Numbered from the stretch's first letter, positions 23,591-32,239 are shown. The stretch is 64,000 nucleotides of DNA from Microbacterium sp. ABRD28 (GCF_003850245.1 NZ_CP031015.1:1-64000), one strand, 5' to 3'. Made by a program: numbers and translations. The notes: generated by a model not told the origin, from the sequence alone.

Positions 23591-24409
23591 TTACTGAACG
23601 AGCGTGCCAATTGCGGCGAGAGCGACGTAACTCGGGTTGTACGCCGCATGCACGAGAACGGCTCCCCAGATGCGGCCGGTGAGCATCACGATAGCGGCGC
23701 AGGTGAGGCCGAGCAGCGCCGTCGTGATGACGGCGTCTGCCGTTGCGGTTCCGGTCAGCGTGTGCGCCAAGACGAACAGTCCGGTCGACACCATCATTGC
23801 GATGATTCCGGCCGCCACCTGGCCAAGGGGCCGCCGCAGCATGGTGAACACCGTCACCAGGAGCAGACCTCGGAAGAAGAGTTCCTCGACGGGCGGCGCG
23901 ATCACGATGGGGCCGAGGAGGTCGGTGAGCCACCACCCCGCCGGAAGGGCCCCGTCGACCGTGGTGAATGACGGAAGAGCGCCTGCCCCTCCCCCGGCGG
24001 CGAGCCACCCCTGTATCAGTCGCAGCGCAGTCGCGAGGCCCACACCCCACAGCAGATCCACAGCGCGGAATCTCAGCAGCCCGACCGGTCGTGAGCGACG
24101 GAAGGCCAGAACGGTCGGCACCACCATCCCGATCCACACAAGCACCGTCGCGACGACCGGTGCCCACGGCGAATCCCACACCCACTCGACGACGGCGCCG
24201 ACGAGGACGCCGAGCCCGAGGCCGATGAGGCCCGCGGCGAACGCCCACTCGCGCCAGCGGCGCACGGTGCGCCCGCCGAGCCGCCAGTCCGTGCGGCCGC
24301 GATGAGCGGACGCTGCGGACGCGACGTTCCCCGCGGAGAGTTCCTGTGCTTCCCGGCGCCGATCGCGGCGTGAAGGCGCGGCGTCGACGTCGCTAGAGTG
24401 ATCGAGCAC
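23591..24409 (-). CDS. CPBP-family intramembrane glutamic protease (second of two)
   Basis: 272-residue membrane protein with a polar N-terminal 50 residues, then about seven helices. CPBP motifs: PVEELFFRGLLLVTVF (EExxxR), VLAHTLTG (second-motif His) and VHAAYNPSYVALAAIG at the C-terminus. It resembles the first CPBP protein in motif order but is otherwise divergent. It precedes the two LPXTG genes on the same strand. The start at 24409 gives MLDHSSDVDA; later starts are possible because the N-terminus is weakly constrained. It diverges by 35 bases from the phosphatase gene. Confidence 0.83.
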   Translation of the reverse strand: MLDHSSDVDAAPSRRDRRREAQELSAGNVASAASAHRGRTDWRLGGRTVRRWREWAFAAGLIGLGLGVLVGAVVEWVWDSPWAPVVATVLVWIGMVVPTVLAFRRSRPVGLLRFRAVDLLWGVGLATALRLIQGWLAAGGGAGALPSFTTVDGALPAGWWLTDLLGPIVIAPPVEELFFRGLLLVTVFTMLRRPLGQVAAGIIAMMVSTGLFVLAHTLTGTATADAVITTALLGLTCAAIVMLTGRIWGAVLVHAAYNPSYVALAAIGTLVQ

Positions 24410-24417
24410 TCGCTCAC

Positions 24418-24441
24418 GTTACCCCGCGGGGGAAAGGTAAC
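24418..24441. promoter_or_regulatory. GTTACC/GGTAAC inverted repeat in the divergent CPBP/phosphatase gap
   Basis: GTTACC and GGTAAC arms with a 12-base spacer containing CCGCGGGG, inside the 35-base gap between two divergent start codons. It also overlaps the ribosome-binding region of the phosphatase gene. Could be a shared operator. Confidence 0.35.
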
Positions 24442-24444
24442 CCG

Positions 24445-25038
24445 GTGTTCGAGATCCTCACGGTGTGCACCGGCAACATCTGCCGGTCACCCCTGGCCGC
24501 CGTTCTCCTGAAGACCCGACTGGCGCCGCTAGACGTCGTCGTCGGCTCTGCGGGCACCCGCGGCATGACCGATTCGCCGATGACGCCCGAGACGGTCGAG
24601 CTTGCGCACGCACTCGGAGTGTCGCCTGATGAAACGGCGCTGCACCGCGCACGCTTCCTGGGCGAGAACCACCTCACCTCCCCCGATGTGATCTTTGCGA
24701 TGACGCGAGATCACCGCCGCGAAGTTGTCGAGCTCGCCCCGTCGCGGATGCGGTCGACCTTCACGATCCGCGAGTTCGCCCGCCTCGCCGACTCGCTGAC
24801 CGACCACCAGCTGCAGTCGGCCGCGGAGGCCGGCGGCTCAGACCCGTCATCGCGCGTCCGCGCCGTGGCAGCAGCAGTCGCATCGCAGCGAGGCCTCGTG
24901 CTCCCACCCGCCGACCCCGCCGATGACGACGTCATCGACCCCTACGGTCGCTCGTGGAACACCTACCAGCTTTCGGCCGCCCAACTCGACCCCGCCGTGG
25001 ACTCCACGGTCCGGGCCCTCAAACTCGCCTTCCAATAG
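24445..25038 (+). CDS. Low-molecular-weight protein-tyrosine phosphatase
   Basis: 197-residue phosphatase. P-loop VCTGNICRSPLA with nucleophile Cys8 and Arg14, Ser15; general acid Asp165 in VIDPYGRS. Start is GTG at 24445, with GGGGGAAAGG upstream. The family dephosphorylates bacterial tyrosine kinases of the Wzc/CpsD type. The next gene on the same strand is such a kinase, 195 bases downstream. An insert of about 30 residues between the core and the DPYG loop (QSAAEAGGSDPSSRVRAV) is longer than in minimal Wzb-type enzymes. Probably controls polysaccharide chain length or export together with the kinase. Confidence 0.9.
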   Translation: MFEILTVCTGNICRSPLAAVLLKTRLAPLDVVVGSAGTRGMTDSPMTPETVELAHALGVSPDETALHRARFLGENHLTSPDVIFAMTRDHRREVVELAPSRMRSTFTIREFARLADSLTDHQLQSAAEAGGSDPSSRVRAVAAAVASQRGLVLPPADPADDDVIDPYGRSWNTYQLSAAQLDPAVDSTVRALKLAFQ

Positions 25039-25063
25039 TCCGGGTTGAGTTCCCGAAGTCGTT

Positions 25064-25144
25064 GGTCGAGTAGGCGCCCTGCCCTGGTGGTCGAGTAGCC
25101 GTCGAAGCCGGCGTATCGAGACCTATCGGAGCAAAAACGCTCCG
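25064..25144. repeat. Dispersed-repeat region with a hairpin, between phosphatase and kinase genes
   Basis: Two GGTCGAGTAG copies (from 25064 and 25089) and an ending GTATCGAGACC (to 25122) form an intergenic repeat of the kind scattered through Microbacteriaceae genomes. It is followed by a hairpin CGGAGC-AAAAAC-GCTCCG at 25127-25144, a possible weak terminator for the phosphatase gene. Confidence 0.5.
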
Positions 25145-25233
25145 TCGCGATCCGCACCGCCGTGCCCGCCGGACACTCCCCCGAAACACCCCCATGGCAG
25201 TATGGTCCGCAAGTTCGGGACACGAGAGGCACC

Positions 25234-26784
25234 ATGGAGCTCATCGACTACATCCGCATTCTGCGGAAAAACTGGCTGATCATCGTGGTCGCGACGCTCT
25301 TGGGCATCGGCATCGCAGCGGTGTTCTCCCTCACGCGCACACCCCAGTACGAGACGCAGAGCACCGTCTTCGTCTCGAGCCAGAGCGGCACGTCGATTCA
25401 GGAGCTCCAGCAGGGCAACGTGTTCACGCAGGATCGCGTCACGACATACTCCAACCTGGTTTCGACGCCCATCGTCATGAACCCGGTGATCGCAGAGCTC
25501 GACCTCGGTATCACGGCGGCGCAGCTCGACGCGAAAGTCGAGGCGTCCTCTGCTCTCAACACCACGCTGATCACGATCACCGTTACCGATCCCGACCCGA
25601 TCCTGGCGGCCGACATCGCCAACGCCCTCGCCGCGAGCCTCACGGCGGCGGTCGAGGAGATCGAGACGCCGAACGATTCCGACGTCAGCCCCGTGCGCCT
25701 TACGCGTGTGAAAGACGCGCTCCCGCCGCCGGCGCCCTCGAGCCCAAACGTCCCACTGAACTTGGCGCTCGGCGCGCTTGTGGGCCTCGCCCTCGGTGTT
25801 GGTGCGGCGGTTCTCCGCTCGGTGCTCGATACCCGCATCCGCTCGCCGCGCGATGTCGAGCAGGTGACCGATCGCCCGATGATCGGCGCCATCCCCTTCG
25901 ACCCGAAGGTCAAGGAGCGGCCGCTGATCGTGCACGCTGATCCGCTCAGCCCACGCGCCGAGTCGTTCCGCGCGCTTCGTACCAACCTGCAGTTCCTCGA
26001 CATGGACGGCCGTGCCAGCTTCGTCGTCACCTCGAGTGTTCCCAGTGAGGGCAAGTCGACGACGACCATCAACCTCGCGATCGCTCTGGCGGATGCCGGC
26101 AAGCGCGTCGCGCTCATCGACACCGACCTTCGCAAGCCCAAGGTCGCCGAGTACCTCGGCATCGAGGGCGGCGCGGGTCTCACGGACGTGCTCATCAATC
26201 GCGCCCGGGTCGGCGACGTGATGCTGCCGTGGGGTCAGCGGAGCCTCTACGTCCTTCCCGCAGGCAAGGTGCCGCCGAACCCCAGTGAGCTGCTCGGTTC
26301 CGCGCAGATGCACACCCTGCTCGAGGTGCTGGAGCGCGACTTCGACGTCGTCCTTTGTGACGCCCCGCCGCTCCTTCCTGTGACCGACGCCGCCATTCTC
26401 GCCAAGGCGACGAGCGGCGCGATCGTGATCGTCGCCTCCGGCCAGACCAACCGCCACCAGCTCGACGGTGCGATGGATGCGTTGCAGACCGTCGGCGCCA
26501 AGGTCGCCGGCCTCGTCATGACCATGGTGCCCACCCGCGGGCCCGACGCGTACTACGCCTACGGCGCCGGATACGGGTACGGATACGGGTACTTCCAGGA
26601 GCAGCCGGCGAAGGGTCGCCGCGCCAGGGCCGACAAGGGCGCGGGTCGCCGTCGAGGTGCGCCGCTGGCCGCTGCGCCCGTACCGGCTCCCGCACCCACC
26701 ACGCCTCAGAGAGGTGAGCGTCCGGCGGGCGCCGACGCGACGGTCCGCAGACCTGCGGATGTCGGGCGACCGACGCAACGCTGA
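25234..26784 (+). CDS. Wzz/CpsD-type polysaccharide tyrosine autokinase
   Basis: 516-residue membrane protein joining a Wzz chain-length domain to a BY-kinase. Start at 25234 (MELIDYIRILRKNWLIIVVA) with GAGAGG upstream. TM1 near 15-35, extracytoplasmic domain, TM2 near 176-198 (NVPLNLALGALVGLALGVGAA). Kinase: Walker A SVPSEGKSTTTI (about 268-279), Walker A' VALIDTDLRKPKV, Walker B VVLCDAPPLLPVTD. A tyrosine cluster (seven Tyr in YYAYGAGYGYGYGY, about 438-451) is the autophosphorylation tail. A Pro/Ala/Arg-rich tail follows. A TATGGT at 25201-25206 may be the -10. It works in capsule or exopolysaccharide assembly with the upstream phosphatase. Confidence 0.9.
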   Translation: MELIDYIRILRKNWLIIVVATLLGIGIAAVFSLTRTPQYETQSTVFVSSQSGTSIQELQQGNVFTQDRVTTYSNLVSTPIVMNPVIAELDLGITAAQLDAKVEASSALNTTLITITVTDPDPILAADIANALAASLTAAVEEIETPNDSDVSPVRLTRVKDALPPPAPSSPNVPLNLALGALVGLALGVGAAVLRSVLDTRIRSPRDVEQVTDRPMIGAIPFDPKVKERPLIVHADPLSPRAESFRALRTNLQFLDMDGRASFVVTSSVPSEGKSTTTINLAIALADAGKRVALIDTDLRKPKVAEYLGIEGGAGLTDVLINRARVGDVMLPWGQRSLYVLPAGKVPPNPSELLGSAQMHTLLEVLERDFDVVLCDAPPLLPVTDAAILAKATSGAIVIVASGQTNRHQLDGAMDALQTVGAKVAGLVMTMVPTRGPDAYYAYGAGYGYGYGYFQEQPAKGRRARADKGAGRRRGAPLAAAPVPAPAPTTPQRGERPAGADATVRRPADVGRPTQR

Positions 26785-26789
26785 CATTC

Positions 26790-27704
26790 GTGTCTCGACG
26801 CTCGGTGAACCTCACCGGCGCCCGCTGGGTCGCGGTCGCCGGCGTTGCCGCACTCACGATCATGGTCGTGGTGCTGGCATCGCTCGCGCTGCAGCGTTCC
26901 CGGGGCGAGACCGCCGCTCAGCCAAACCCGGTGCCCTCTTTCACGCTGGGGGTGACGACGCCCACGCCGACACCTACTCCGGAGGCACCCAGCCCGGCTC
27001 CGGCGGCGAGTCGCGCCGACGAACGCTTCCTCGCCACCGGGAGCGCCGTCTGGTGGCGTGGGGTAGCGGGCGAATGCGGTGTCGCCGAGCCGCTGATCGA
27101 AAGATCGGATGACGGCGGCGCCACCTGGACCGACGTGACTCCCCGCTACCTGGGCATCGGTCAGATTATGACGGTGAGCGCGTTCTCCGCCGTCGACGCC
27201 GAGATGGTCGCCGCCGTCGGCCCGGCCTGCGAGGCGCAAGCACTTCGCACCTATACCGATGGTCAGTTCTGGGAGCCGTATCCTGAGGTGCTCGCTGCCT
27301 CCCGCTACGTCGATGCCGCAGACCCGAGCGTCGTCGTCTTCCGCGGTGAACCTGTCCCCGCTCCCTGCCCAGCCCCGATCGGCCTTCGCACGAGCGGCGA
27401 CACCGCTGCACTCATCTGCAACGGCGTGGCTTGGACCCGCACCGGCGCAGAATGGACAGCCCTTGCCCCCACCGGCGTCGTAGCGCTGACGCTCGTCGGG
27501 TCCGACATCATCGTCGCGCACACCGACGCCGCGTGCGACGGCGCGGCCATTAGCCGAGTCACAGCAGACAACCCGGCAGGCGTTCAGCCCCTCGGCTGCG
27601 CGGCCGGCACAGACCCCGGTGCACCCACTGCCGTCACTACGCTCAACGGCGATGTGCTGCTGTGGTCAGGAGACGCCCTCGCCGTCCTCGAGGCGCTCGT
27701 CTGA
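26790..27704 (+). CDS. Membrane-anchored secreted protein with an Asp-box (sialidase-like propeller)
   Basis: 304 residues: basic start, one TM or signal-anchor helix (about 12-34), a Pro/Thr linker (TPTPTPTPEAPSPAP) and an extracellular domain. SDDGGATWTDV (106-116) is a canonical Asp-box of beta-propeller repeats. Paired cysteines in ECGVAEP, PACEAQA, APCPAPI, LICNGVA, AACDGAA and LGCAAG suggest disulphides. The GTG start is 5 bases after the kinase stop, so they form one operon. The domain looks like a small Asp-box propeller without visible sialidase catalytic residues. A role in surface polysaccharide is inferred from context only. Confidence 0.75.
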   Translation: MSRRSVNLTGARWVAVAGVAALTIMVVVLASLALQRSRGETAAQPNPVPSFTLGVTTPTPTPTPEAPSPAPAASRADERFLATGSAVWWRGVAGECGVAEPLIERSDDGGATWTDVTPRYLGIGQIMTVSAFSAVDAEMVAAVGPACEAQALRTYTDGQFWEPYPEVLAASRYVDAADPSVVVFRGEPVPAPCPAPIGLRTSGDTAALICNGVAWTRTGAEWTALAPTGVVALTLVGSDIIVAHTDAACDGAAISRVTADNPAGVQPLGCAAGTDPGAPTAVTTLNGDVLLWSGDALAVLEALV

Positions 27705-27758
27705 CATCGAACGGGTGATTCGCGAACGCTCTGACTCAGCTCGTTCTCGCGCCCGGTG

Positions 27759-28775
27759 TCAGAAGCCGTCGTTGGCGAGCACTGCCCGAGAGCGCAGCCG
27801 CCCCTCGGCGAGAAGACGGAGCGCCTCCGGGGCATCCTTCATCGCGAAGCGATCGACGACCGTCCGCACCTTGCCCTCGGCCGCCAGCCGGAGCACCTCG
27901 GCCATATCGGCTCGCGAACCCAGGATCGACGCACGGATGATCTGCTCGCGGTTGAAGGGGAAGTCCGACATGGTGACCGGCACGCCCGAGACAAGGGTGC
28001 CGCCCCACTTCAGCGCGCGGAGCGCCGACGCGGTGACGACGTCGGACGGCGCGAAGGTGAGCGCAGCATCCAGTGAGTCATCCAGCACCTCACCGGGATC
28101 GACCGCGGACGCGTCGACGATCTCGGTCGCACCCAGCTCCTCCGCAACGCGCAGATGATCGGCGCTGCGGGCGACCGCCACGACGTCAGCACCGGTGAGC
28201 AGGGCGAACTGCAGCGCCATGTGGCCGACCCCGCCGAGCCCGAAGACGCCGACGCGATCGCCGGGGCCGACGTCGAGCTTCTTCACTGCTCCGTAACCGG
28301 TGATGCCAGGGCAGAAGAGCGGTGCCGCTTCGACCAGGTCGAGGGTGTCGGGCACCCGATGTGTGTGCGCCGCGTGCGCGAGCATGAACTGGCCGTAGCC
28401 GCCGTCGACGTGTTCGCCGGTGATCAGGCGCTGATGGCAGAGCTGCTCACGGCCGCTCGTGCAGAATTCGCATGTCTCGCAGGTCCACCACAGGGGCTGC
28501 ACACCGACCGGGTCGCCGACAGCGAACCTGGTGACCCCCTCGCCGAGTCCGGCGATCCGTCCCGTCACCTCGTGTCCGGGAACGATCGGGCTCTTCGCCG
28601 GTACTCCCCCGTCGACCCAGTCTCCCTCGATGGTGTGGAGGTTCGAGCGGCAGACGCCGCACCCCGCAACCTCGATGAGCACCTGACCGGCGGCGGGCTC
28701 GGGAGCGGGATCCTCCCGCCACTGCAGCGGCTGCTGTGCGAGCGGAGCGGTCTGGAAAAGCTGATGAGCGAACAT
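27759..28775 (-). CDS. Zinc-dependent alcohol dehydrogenase (MDR family)
   Basis: 338-residue NAD(P)-dependent medium-chain dehydrogenase. Catalytic-zinc motif GCGVCRSNLHTIEGDW (Cys42), GHEVTGRI, structural-zinc lobe CETCEFCTSGREQLC, Rossmann motif VGVFGLGGVGHMALQFA, and CPGITGYGAVKKL typical of AdhA-type enzymes. The start at 28775 (MFAHQLFQTA) is internal to a longer open frame whose upstream part is the antisense of the aminopeptidase gene. It lies 11 bases after the aminopeptidase stop and is the last gene of the long sugar operon. It may oxidise a polyol or reduce a sugar-derived aldehyde; the substrate is not evident. Confidence 0.88.
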   Translation of the reverse strand: MFAHQLFQTAPLAQQPLQWREDPAPEPAAGQVLIEVAGCGVCRSNLHTIEGDWVDGGVPAKSPIVPGHEVTGRIAGLGEGVTRFAVGDPVGVQPLWWTCETCEFCTSGREQLCHQRLITGEHVDGGYGQFMLAHAAHTHRVPDTLDLVEAAPLFCPGITGYGAVKKLDVGPGDRVGVFGLGGVGHMALQFALLTGADVVAVARSADHLRVAEELGATEIVDASAVDPGEVLDDSLDAALTFAPSDVVTASALRALKWGGTLVSGVPVTMSDFPFNREQIIRASILGSRADMAEVLRLAAEGKVRTVVDRFAMKDAPEALRLLAEGRLRSRAVLANDGF

Positions 28776-28786
28776 GATGGAGTCCT

Positions 28787-29902
28787 TCACGGGGTGGGGT
28801 GAGAGCGGAAGACGGATGCTCCGGCGAGCGGTGCCGCCACCTCGCCGTCTGCGATGAGCCACTCGCCGTCGGCGGAGAGTGATCCGGGTTCTTCCGGCGA
28901 GCGAAGATCTTTGACGATGTCCCAGTGCAGGGCAGAGGCATTGACCCCTCCGCACTCCGGGTAGGCGCGACCGAGGGCGATGTGGACGGTGCCGAGGATC
29001 TTCTCGTCGATGAGCAGATCGCCGGTCATGGTCTGCAGCGCGGCGTTCATGCCGATCCCGAGCTCGCCGACGCGGCGTGCCCCGTCGTCGGTGTCCAGCA
29101 TCTGACGAACGAACTCGATCCCCTCTGCAGCGCGCTCCTTCACGACGTGGCCCCGGTCGAATGTGAGGGCCAGGTCGCGCACACGCACCCCGGCGAACCA
29201 GAAGACTCCGGGGAAGAAGATGTCTCCGCGAACGCCGTCTTCGATCGGCGCCGTCGCGATCTCGCCGTCGGGCCAGTTGGCTTCCCCGGCGAACGGAACC
29301 CAGGTGCGACCACCCACCGGCAGCTCCAGCCGACCGTGGCGATCCGCGATCACGATCCGCTGCGTCGCGTCGAGCCGCGCGCACAGCGCGCCCTGTCGCC
29401 GCTTGACGTCGGCCCAGTCGGCCTCGAACGAACGAGCCCACTCCTGCAGCAGAACGTCGGGATCGATGCCGGCCGCCTCGGCCCATGCCGGAGTAGGAAT
29501 ACGCACGAGCGCCCAACGGGTCCGTTCCCACCGCAGGGTGGAAACGAGGCCCCGGCCGCGACGAAGTGCTGCGATCCGCGCCGGGTCGGCGTCGACCTCG
29601 GGTGAGGTCATCGCCCGGAAAGACACGTGCACGTCGCACCACTTCATCGCCAGCACCTCCAGCGGCGGCGCCTGCGACAGCACATCGACCTCTGCCCAGG
29701 CGAGGGCGGCGGCGTCGAAGCGTTCGTCGGTGGCCACCACCTGCGGGACCGCGCCGCGGCGCCAGCACTCGGCGACGAGGGCGGCGACGGCGTCCGTCGC
29801 GGCTCCGTCGGTGACGAACACCGACACCTTGTCGCCGCGGGTGATGTGCAGACCATCGGAGATGAGGGCGCCGATGCGCTGCCAGTCAGGGGTGTGGTTC
29901 AT
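28787..29902 (-). CDS. M29-family aminopeptidase-like metalloenzyme
   Basis: 371 residues. Motifs of thermophilic-type (M29) aminopeptidases are present: FAGEANWPDGEIATAP (metal Glu), FDRGHVVKERAAEG, GELGIGMNAAL, and HIALGRAYPECGGVNASALHWDIVKDL (His, Tyr and terminal HWD). The N-terminal half has VFVTDGAATDAVAALVAECWRR, the usual substrate-domain start. The ATG overlaps the FGGY kinase stop by 4 bases, so it is translated as part of a sugar-catabolic operon, which is unusual for a peptidase. It may act on a sugar-amino acid conjugate or have a changed function; this is inference. Confidence 0.85.
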   Translation of the reverse strand: MNHTPDWQRIGALISDGLHITRGDKVSVFVTDGAATDAVAALVAECWRRGAVPQVVATDERFDAAALAWAEVDVLSQAPPLEVLAMKWCDVHVSFRAMTSPEVDADPARIAALRRGRGLVSTLRWERTRWALVRIPTPAWAEAAGIDPDVLLQEWARSFEADWADVKRRQGALCARLDATQRIVIADRHGRLELPVGGRTWVPFAGEANWPDGEIATAPIEDGVRGDIFFPGVFWFAGVRVRDLALTFDRGHVVKERAAEGIEFVRQMLDTDDGARRVGELGIGMNAALQTMTGDLLIDEKILGTVHIALGRAYPECGGVNASALHWDIVKDLRSPEEPGSLSADGEWLIADGEVAAPLAGASVFRSHPTP

Positions 29903-31386
29903 GCAATTCTCCGGCGGTGCAGCGGGGCGGTGGCGGCGTAGAGCGCGAGATAGTCGGAGTGGTCGGCGATGAGCCGGTCGCGGTCGGCCACGGCGGGGCG
30001 TACGACCTGACGGACCCGCACCCAGTCGCGCACCGAGCTGGCGCTCTCGACGGCACCGACGCCGAGCGCGGCGAGGAACGCATCCCCCAGGGCCGCGCCG
30101 GGTGAATCGGTGACCTCCTGAGGCAGTCCAGTGATCGTTGAGACGGTGCCGATGACAATGGAATTCCTGGTCGCGCCTCCTACGGCGACGATGCGCTCCA
30201 GGGGTCCGCTCTGTGACTGGATGGCGAGGATGGCCGCGGCGATCGAGTGTCCCACCCCCTCGAGGAATGCGCGCGCGACGTCGGCACGGGAGTGGTCAAG
30301 TCCGAGACCCATGACCACGCCTCGACTCGTGGGGTCCTGGAATGGAGTTCGTTCTCCGGCGAGGTGCGGAAGCGCGAGCACCCCTCGGGCTCCGGGCGGC
30401 GAGCCTTGGGCGAGCGAGATCAGCGCCGCGAACGTCTCTTCGTCGGAGCCCGCGGTGAGGCCGAGCAGCTCGGCTATCCACCGGGTGGCTGTGCCGGCGG
30501 TCGAGGTGCCCGCTGCGAGTACCGCGGTGCCGGGGAAGACGAAGGGAGCTGCCCAGAGATCGTCGGCGGCGCGAAGCCGGTCACCTACGCGGATGAAGTA
30601 CCCGCTCGAGCCGTACATCGCCATCAATTCGCCCTCATCCACGACTCCGCAGCTGACCGCCTCGGCCGGCGAGTCAGTGGTGCCCACCACCACCGGCGTC
30701 CCTGCGGGGATGCCGGTCAGGTTGGCGGCAGCCGCGGTGATCGTCCCAGCGATCGCGTTGCTCTCGGCGATCCTGGGCAGCCGAGCGACATCGACGATGT
30801 CGTCGCAGCCGTCGATGTTCCATCCCCCGGTCTCGATGTCGTAGAAAGGATGGAAGTAGCCCGCAGTGGCGTGATCGATGGTGACCGCGCCGGTCAGTCG
30901 GGCCACGAGCCACGATTGGCTCGTCATGAACCATCGGGCCGCCTTCCAGACGTCAGGCTCCTCATCACGCAGCCACGCGATCTTCGGCCCCGCCGATTGG
31001 CTGGTGAGGGTGTTGCCGCTCCGACGGAAGATCTCTTCCTCACCCAGGCGGGCGGTGAGAGCCTCGATCTGGCGCGATGCGCGGGTGTCGACGCCGTAGA
31101 GGATGGCAGGACGAAGGGGCCGAAGCTGGGCATCGGTCGCGACGACGCACGGCCCGATCGCGCTCAGTCCGACGGCGTCGATCACCCCGGCATCCGGGTG
31201 CGCGGTCAGTTCCCGAGCGACGGCGGCGACGTCGGCCCACCACACCGCTTCCGGGTCATGCTCGACATGACCCGGAGTCGGCGTATCGATGTCGTGTCGC
31301 CTCCGGGCGTGGGCGCGCACGCGCCCCGCCCGATCGACGAGCACACCCTTCGTCTCGAAGGTTCCGACGTCGATTCCGAGGAACAT
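29899..31386 (-). CDS. FGGY-family carbohydrate kinase
   Basis: 495-residue two-domain sugar kinase. N-terminal phosphate-binding motif FLGIDVGTFETKGVLVD, GLSAIGPCVVATDAQLRPLR, and C-terminal ATP-side motifs LPHLAGERTPFQDPTSRGV and RIVAVGGATRNS. Closest by eye to xylulokinase-like members. It follows the BtpA-family gene by 2 bases and overlaps the aminopeptidase start. With DhaK/DhaL in the same operon there are two distinct kinases, implying two phosphorylation steps or two substrates. The sugar cannot be named from motifs. Confidence 0.9.
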   Translation of the reverse strand: MFLGIDVGTFETKGVLVDRAGRVRAHARRRHDIDTPTPGHVEHDPEAVWWADVAAVARELTAHPDAGVIDAVGLSAIGPCVVATDAQLRPLRPAILYGVDTRASRQIEALTARLGEEEIFRRSGNTLTSQSAGPKIAWLRDEEPDVWKAARWFMTSQSWLVARLTGAVTIDHATAGYFHPFYDIETGGWNIDGCDDIVDVARLPRIAESNAIAGTITAAAANLTGIPAGTPVVVGTTDSPAEAVSCGVVDEGELMAMYGSSGYFIRVGDRLRAADDLWAAPFVFPGTAVLAAGTSTAGTATRWIAELLGLTAGSDEETFAALISLAQGSPPGARGVLALPHLAGERTPFQDPTSRGVVMGLGLDHSRADVARAFLEGVGHSIAAAILAIQSQSGPLERIVAVGGATRNSIVIGTVSTITGLPQEVTDSPGAALGDAFLAALGVGAVESASSVRDWVRVRQVVRPAVADRDRLIADHSDYLALYAATAPLHRRRIA

Positions 31387-31388
31387 CG

Positions 31389-32195
31389 TCAGCGCACGCT
31401 CCGAGCGACGCTCATCAGATCCCTCACACGGCTCTCGTCGACGGCGTTCTCGAAGCGGCCGTCCTTCTTGAAGAAGGTGCCCACGATGCCGGCATCGGCG
31501 TACCGCATGCTCTCCTCGAGGGTGTCTGGCCGCACACCGGTGTTGACGAACACGGGCGTGTCGCCGGCGTTGTCCTTCACGATCCCCAGGGTCGAGGTGT
31601 CGGTGGGGGCACCGGCCGTGAGGCCCGACACGCAGAGCCCGTCAGGGACGCAGTTGAACACGGTCGAACGGGTGAGCGAGGCGAGATCGCGGTCGGCGAC
31701 GTATGCGGCGGCCTCGGGCACGATGTTGAAGAGAAGTCGCACATCGCCGCCGCTGACGCTCTGACGGTGCCGGGCGGTCCTGCCGACATTCGTGTTCCAC
31801 AGTCCGAAGTCGCTCGCGTAGACCCCCGTGAAGATCTCGCGAACGAAGGCGGCGCCGGTCGCCACGGCCAGATCGATCGAGCGCACCGCATCCCACAGCA
31901 CATTCACGCCGAACGGCACCGCGAGCTCCGAGCGGACCTCGCCGATCACCCGCGCCATGGTGATGGCAGTGATCGGTTCGGTCTCGGTGAGGTAGGGAAG
32001 GCTGAACTCGTTGGAGATGAGGATGCCGTCGACCCCGCCGTCCTGCAGCGCCGAGATCTCCCGTCGGGCGTGGGCGATGATCGCGTCCACTCCCCCGACG
32101 CGATCATAGGCGGGGTCGCCGGGGAGGGCGGGCAGGTGGCACATGCCGATGATGGGTTTTGACACGGTGAAGACGTCGTCAAGCCAGGTGTTCAT
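31389..32195 (-). CDS. BtpA/SgcQ-family TIM-barrel protein
   Basis: 268 residues, start at 32195 (MNTWLDDVFTVSK). N-terminus PIIGMCHLPALPGDPAYD is the BtpA-family hallmark. ISALQDGGVDGILISNEFSL, VPFGVNVLWDA, ATGAAFVREIFTGVYASDFG and PVFVNTGVRPDTL follow. The family is named for a cyanobacterial photosystem I biogenesis factor, but in heterotrophs (E. coli SgcQ) it sits in sugar operons and its reaction is undefined. Here it lies between DhaL and the FGGY kinase, supporting a catalytic role on a sugar or nucleoside intermediate. Confidence 0.88.
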   Translation of the reverse strand: MNTWLDDVFTVSKPIIGMCHLPALPGDPAYDRVGGVDAIIAHARREISALQDGGVDGILISNEFSLPYLTETEPITAITMARVIGEVRSELAVPFGVNVLWDAVRSIDLAVATGAAFVREIFTGVYASDFGLWNTNVGRTARHRQSVSGGDVRLLFNIVPEAAAYVADRDLASLTRSTVFNCVPDGLCVSGLTAGAPTDTSTLGIVKDNAGDTPVFVNTGVRPDTLEESMRYADAGIVGTFFKKDGRFENAVDESRVRDLMSVARSVR

Positions 32196-32239
32196 AGTTC
32201 CGCCTTTAGTGCGAGGGGGGAGGGAGAGAGTGGAGAGGG

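Noticed and set aside
28776..29768. 331-residue N-terminal extension of the dehydrogenase at 27759
   Set aside because: Arg/Gly-rich string in another frame of the M29 gene; the ADH clearly begins at 28775.
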